Shown in pieces: positions 33,801-35,966 of a stretch of 35,966 bases of DNA. Both the position numbers and the translations under genes were made by a program. The stretch's first letter is position 1. Each line of letters opens with the position of its first letter. The DNA comes from JALWZX01 sp964506905. Lineage in GTDB: Bacteria; Patescibacteriota; WWE3; 2-01-FULL-39-13. Location of the stretch: positions 1-35,966 of the forward strand of contig CAZDNW010000020.1 in NCBI GenBank assembly GCA_964506905.1. Reading direction: 5' to 3'. The notes under the pieces were generated by a model that worked only from the letters and a program-made list of their open reading frames with translations, did not search any database and was not told the origin of the DNA.

Positions 33801-35966
33801 AGGCACTGATACAACAGATGGATTTGAAACACAACTAACAGCAGTTAATCCAACAGCAGATGCCACTGTTTATATTCCAAATACGGATAATACAACGTTA
33901 GTAGTTCGTTCTAATTCAACACCGCCATCTGCAAATCAAGTTGCATATTGGTCGGATTCAAATACTTTAACCGGTGTGGCGCAGCTCCCTGTTAGTATGG
34001 GTGGTACCGGTGTTAATAATTTAACCCAGTATGGGGTTGTTGTTGGACAGGGAGCTGCGCCATTACAAACTGTTACACCACTAACAGACGGACAATTGCT
34101 AGTAGGTGTTACAGGAGCAAACCCAACGCCAAAACTGTTGCAAGGAACTGCAAATCAAGTGATTGTAACAAATAATGCAAATGATATCACACTGAGTTTA
34201 CCGCAGAATATAGATCAAAGCGCAACTCCTATATTTGCATCAATTCAAACTGGTACAGGTACGGGTCAAGGTCAGGTCGAGCTATACCAAATGAATCAGC
34301 CTGTTAGAACAACAGATTCTGTTCAGTTTGATGATGTATTATTTACACCAAAGACGACGGTAACTAATACAACGGGAAGGGTTTATTATAACTCAAATGA
34401 CAACAATCTTTATGTATATGATGGAACTCAATGGGTTGATTTAACGCAACAGGATACAAATACTCAATTAACAGAATCAGAGGTTGAAGCAATGATTTAT
34501 GATGCTGACAATAATTTAAATGGGAATTGGTTGGTTAATTTTGGAACAAATACGGGTACGTTTAATTTAAATAGTACTGGTGATTTCAAGGTGCAGTCGG
34601 GTGGGTCTGATTTTGTAACATTTGGTGCGTCTGGTGTGATGAATGTAGATAGTATTTCGTTAGATGGAAATACAATTGGGGTTGCTGGTGTAGATTCCGA
34701 TTTGATTTCATTGGCAAATTCAGCTTTAACAGTTAATGGGACACTAACAACTACTGGATCTATAAGTGCACCAACGACTTCTACAATAAATGGAATAGAC
34801 ATAAATTCAGGTGCAGTAAGTAATGTACGAAATTTAACTGTTAGTGATGCTGGAAATGGTTATATATCAATAGACGGAATTCGATTAGACGATACTGGTT
34901 CAACAAACACTACATCAGGGGCATCCATAATCGGAGTTTATGATGAATTTAATAAGAGTAATGGAACTACTGTTCAACAAGTTTTAGCCGACTTAGACGA
35001 TAATTTAACAGATGCTACACATGATCCTGTTACTTTGAATACGACTAATTACGATTATTTATCATTAAACAATCAAGAGATTATATTGGGTGCAATAGAT
35101 GGATCAACAGATATTGTTAATCAAGTACAACCAGCCAACGGAGGTACTGGTTTAGATACAAGTTTAGGTAATGGAAATGATAACGGTGTACCTTTAGTAA
35201 CCAATGGTGCGTGGAGTATTGAAAATACATTGCCAACAGACAGAGGCGGTACTGGGTTAGATACTTCAGGTTCTGTAGGAGTTCCATTCATTAACGGGGC
35301 TTTAGGCTGGAGCGTTGACGCAAATTACTTAGGTGTGGCTCATGGAGGTACCGGAACAGGAACATTAACACAAAACGGAGTATTATATGGAAACGGAACA
35401 GGAGCAATACAAGCAACAGCACAAGGAACACAAGGACAAGTATTAGCAGTAAATGCGAGTAACCAACCATATTGGATAAATCAAAGTGATATAAACGCAG
35501 GACAATTAGATAGTTTAGATAGTACACAATTCCTAAGATCAGATACAACAGATAACTATACATCAGGAACATTAACATTTGATAGTGGAACAACATTAGA
35601 CTTAGCAACAGGTTCAACATTAGATGTTAATGGAACATGGAATATAGGAGGAACACAAGTAACAAGTACAGCAGCAGAATTAAATATAATACATAACTCA
35701 AATGTAGACTCAACAGAATTTGCAACATTAGATAATGGAATAGCATTAGGAACAGAAACAACAGGAGATTATGTATCAACGATAACAGCAGGAAACGGAT
35801 TATCAGGAGATGCAACAGGAGCAGGAAGTACACCAACATTATCAGTAAATACAGGAGCAGGACTTCAAATAGATACAGATAATGTAGCAGTAAAATTACC
35901 AATATCAGCAATAACAGGAACGAAGTTAACAAGTTCAATATCAGGTTTAGAAGCAGATAGTGAAGG
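27886..35966 (+). CDS. Giant surface protein: MerR-like HTH, one membrane segment, tail-fibre-type repeats (runs off the right edge)
   Basis: Open from ATG 27886 to the window end, at least 2693 codons; reading phase was checked at several points along its length. Residues about 10-95 form a MerR-like winged helix (GNPKNRIRYFVKNGLLPKQ). About 100-190 is a Lys/Glu/Asn-rich linker. One membrane segment (VVGLLLFFTLGSLVFAG) lies near residues 229-247. The rest is extracellular: Gly/Thr/Asp/Asn-rich repeats with nine xGGTG motifs (such as HGGTG, RGGTG), ELN-x-L-HG/DG motifs (ADELNKLHG, ASELNILDG, TTELNLLDN), and segments of the ARANLGLVIGSDVQPYDA type known from phage tail fibres. There is no N-terminal signal peptide, so the HTH faces the cytoplasm. 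A DNA-binding head on an exported fibre is very unusual. Codon use changes sharply at about 35350. Adhesin, fibre or sensor roles are possible; the C-terminus is not in view. Confidence 0.88.
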   Translation, partial: MSNNGDKNYNKLIPTTEIIERAINAGVKFGYGNPKNRIRYFVKNGLLPKQKRIYINGKIVPHMPEWVVDKLVEIHRLQTEKKLSVAKLKKYYAEKGVDLFKAPQEGKSETKNNQVENIETIKNSQKDEKSKIENTEKMEKPESNDTKKNVLQIDNNKKSKKESNNSAISDNKSENQISDEMDDDDYFIIKHGEDFLRAHDENFTKNAEDKVMTMAVTDADKKVAHHKTAIVVGLLLFFTLGSLVFAGTSYSSDLKTTIGRYMSSLTHIVREDNPIKTLATKVSTNFEQESNDTVSSDKEVAVLGVSKEELDKEKDSRVLAESDSTVEPFFSINIPSSFEDITVRGKSKFLKDIDATGQNLTLGLGKLTASNVIYSVKGTDGITVSGGQDVVISNNGVLGIGGLTGDINLGNGLAISGNTLENVGVLSVGGTTGDVTLQPGAGIGISGTTITNVDPGSSQPIFKTIQSNGQQIVASTNTDILNFEQGPGINITVDPVTKTLTFDSLPAETEDDIEAYIFDDDNTGTLSSGTLDLPNLGFIGQLPNEYGGTGLDTSLAQNGEILIGNGSGFSLSTISAGPGILVNNNPGYIEIQNVLGSSIDTNEIQNNTILPEDLHSASAPLDSQVLTYDAANDIFLWQDVGGIVPGDISRVGDVASGDAFSERDGAYDGNKLYFEGDSTNLADLDYETLLTAEEPTTDQILYLPNKSGTLAITDDIDNALTLKSNGYTYLTLNQINPTTKELELHGVDLTNDVLNILSVVHGGTGASDAAGARANLGLVIGSDVQPYDANTTILGNSIETGEVTDGTLLAQDLQVLNQPTAANEVLVYDGTSGFDWISQQQIDAGTLDGYDSTDFLKSSESDNYTSGTLTFDSGTVLTLDSGTSLNINGDWFIGGTKIDSSANDINILAGTAVTKPEFERLAGGIDLSTETTGDYVASISAGNGLTGDAAGHGSTPTLAIGAGNGIEVGVDNVSIKRATTLFTKETQNVSGLEVDSDGLSLLTGCDPDQMLSFDGTQWSCSDVSDIGAVIGNGDTNQVAFWDSQGSITGSSNLYWDSANNYLGINNQTPSYTLDLVGNTRLAGDVNLPNLIAGSDNTVLILDSSGNLRTDEIDSRVWGNTLLDDNDIGVTVQPYDADTTLLGQTIESSEITNATILPEDISTTAAAPVDGWVLTYDDTASVFEWVDPATLSDHFWQRNSGVLAPTDTTDDFAVGGTNNTAPFYVNDSGVITFLSDTTLYRPSATTLQTNGDFIVDGSTGITINNGDLVVRGVGLNDTGVNSGATLVGVNPSTMTNVTSTDVQSALEELDSSILQSVIQVGDSSTSEVFTPDGTGSLLYFEGATADDNEILVNTDDPTTDVTVTIPYTGSNNYFVLGTGNAGYVTYWSGTNTLSSEQYLSTQRGGTGINTAPGSGNDNGVPIITNGVWSVPSVLPNNLGGTGTSTAGVTGLAYVNNGTWEFPATLDVPRGGTGATTFTQNGVLYGNGTNAINATAQGANGYVLYSNNGTPDWLAQSDIDAGRLQGLQASDFLRSNANTTFSGSGNTLSFANGTTLDLATGTSLNAGGDFSINGNWYIGGTQVTSTADELNKLHGTAVTGTELDKLHGALVTTDELNLLHGLTGTIWTSDNDGAGSGLNADLLDGQHGAFYQDADNINAGTLGTDYYSAYADLTAEGYLDNNADTDILTRLQADNRFVNVTGDTLTGYLTLNADPTNALHAATKNYVDTEVAKYDQLSELTDTAVNSPQAAQILVYDDGTLSWTNRNVGGDVTMNTTGEVYLSQNVVDDSELVDSLTYTGALDLTGTWALNGVQVTADASELNILDGAAIDTTELNLLDNRSGTLLDSNNVSTYATTGVTAGNGLSGGGTTGLLNLDVNVGDGLEIASDNVQVKIPTVSQTVSQTNSFSGLEVDADGISLISGCGDGEMLAWDNTNNYWTCTSISSIGISAVGDVASGSAFTSAGTAGNSLWFTGTDTTDGFETQLTAVNPTADATVYIPNTDNTTLVVRSNSTPPSANQVAYWSDSNTLTGVAQLPVSMGGTGVNNLTQYGVVVGQGAAPLQTVTPLTDGQLLVGVTGANPTPKLLQGTANQVIVTNNANDITLSLPQNIDQSATPIFASIQTGTGTGQGQVELYQMNQPVRTTDSVQFDDVLFTPKTTVTNTTGRVYYNSNDNNLYVYDGTQWVDLTQQDTNTQLTESEVEAMIYDADNNLNGNWLVNFGTNTGTFNLNSTGDFKVQSGGSDFVTFGASGVMNVDSISLDGNTIGVAGVDSDLISLANSALTVNGTLTTTGSISAPTTSTINGIDINSGAVSNVRNLTVSDAGNGYISIDGIRLDDTGSTNTTSGASIIGVYDEFNKSNGTTVQQVLADLDDNLTDATHDPVTLNTTNYDYLSLNNQEIILGAIDGSTDIVNQVQPANGGTGLDTSLGNGNDNGVPLVTNGAWSIENTLPTDRGGTGLDTSGSVGVPFINGALGWSVDANYLGVAHGGTGTGTLTQNGVLYGNGTGAIQATAQGTQGQVLAVNASNQPYWINQSDINAGQLDSLDSTQFLRSDTTDNYTSGTLTFDSGTTLDLATGSTLDVNGTWNIGGTQVTSTAAELNIIHNSNVDSTEFATLDNGIALGTETTGDYVSTITAGNGLSGDATGAGSTPTLSVNTGAGLQIDTDNVAVKLPISAITGTKLTSSISGLEADSE

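Noticed and set aside
35291..35938. Two Leu/Tyr-rich minus-strand ORFs resembling membrane proteins
   Set aside because: They are the antisense of A-ending codons in the giant gene; the hydrophobic look is a by-product of that codon bias.
27886..35966. Prophage tail-fibre locus
   Set aside because: Tail-fibre-type repeats are present, but there is no capsid, terminase, portal, baseplate or integrase gene, and the protein has a membrane segment. A cellular surface protein fits better.
29500..35966. CRISPR array suggested by the many repeats
   Set aside because: The repeats are protein-level, diverged in DNA, unevenly spaced and in one reading frame.
1..35966. UGA recoding (as in some CPR lineages)
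   Set aside because: Genes such as atpD end at TGA in the expected place and conserved Gly/Trp positions use normal codons.

Overview
This AT-rich window (no computed GC; roughly 30-35% by eye) uses the standard bacterial code, with TGA as a stop. Its gene content suggests a small-genome bacterium of the Patescibacteria/CPR type: a ComEC split over two genes, no Shine-Dalgarno sequences at the starts I inspected, many starts placed 6-12 nt after a -10 box, MerR-like DNA-binding domains on odd architectures, and a giant tail-fibre-like surface protein. The lineage is an inference; I cannot name a class with confidence.

Layout. 1-87 (-) is the N-terminus of the GTPase Obg. 145-1964 (+) holds a small membrane ORF and an unrecognised protein that appears split by a frameshift. 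2043-4745 is leucyl-tRNA synthetase. 4967-7821 is ComEC as two genes, a membrane channel and a metallo-beta-lactamase-fold domain. 8267-9184 is a membrane-anchored, degenerate metallophosphoesterase and 9245-9742 is nucleoside diphosphate kinase. tRNA-Arg(CCT) lies on the minus strand at 9862-9938. A long gene-poor stretch with a strongly foldable element (10184-10301) precedes a sortase (10676-11326), which faces a membrane-anchored PEGA-domain protein (11451-12749, -). tRNA-Ala(GGC) is followed by a gene-free, less AT-rich block and then an HTH protein with a Gln-rich linker (13517-14845). A probable small RNA gene with its own promoter and terminator (about 14913-15210) precedes an alpha-glucan block: glycogen synthase, a GH57 glucanase or transferase, and a protein with two tandem aminoglycoside-phosphotransferase-like kinase domains.

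The most unusual region runs from 20429 to the right edge. Genes for F-type ATPase delta, alpha, gamma and beta subunits form a tight operon behind a b-like stalk gene and a strange c-like gene; epsilon is convergent on the other strand. The alpha and beta nucleotide-binding sites look intact. However, no subunit a gene is present in the cluster, the c-like hairpin has no acidic residue where the ion-carrying Glu/Asp should be, and the c-like protein carries a signal peptide and an extracytoplasmic domain resembling those attached to tail-fibre/S74-type proteins. Beyond epsilon lies an ORF of at least 2693 codons, open to the window edge: a cytoplasmic MerR-like HTH, one membrane segment, and a very long extracellular array of tail-fibre-type repeats. 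My working hypothesis is an F1-type ATPase no longer coupled to proton flow but joined through its membrane ring to an extracellular structure, loosely analogous to the F1-like ATPases of mycoplasmas. The individual subunit assignments are fairly firm; the functional reading is inference.
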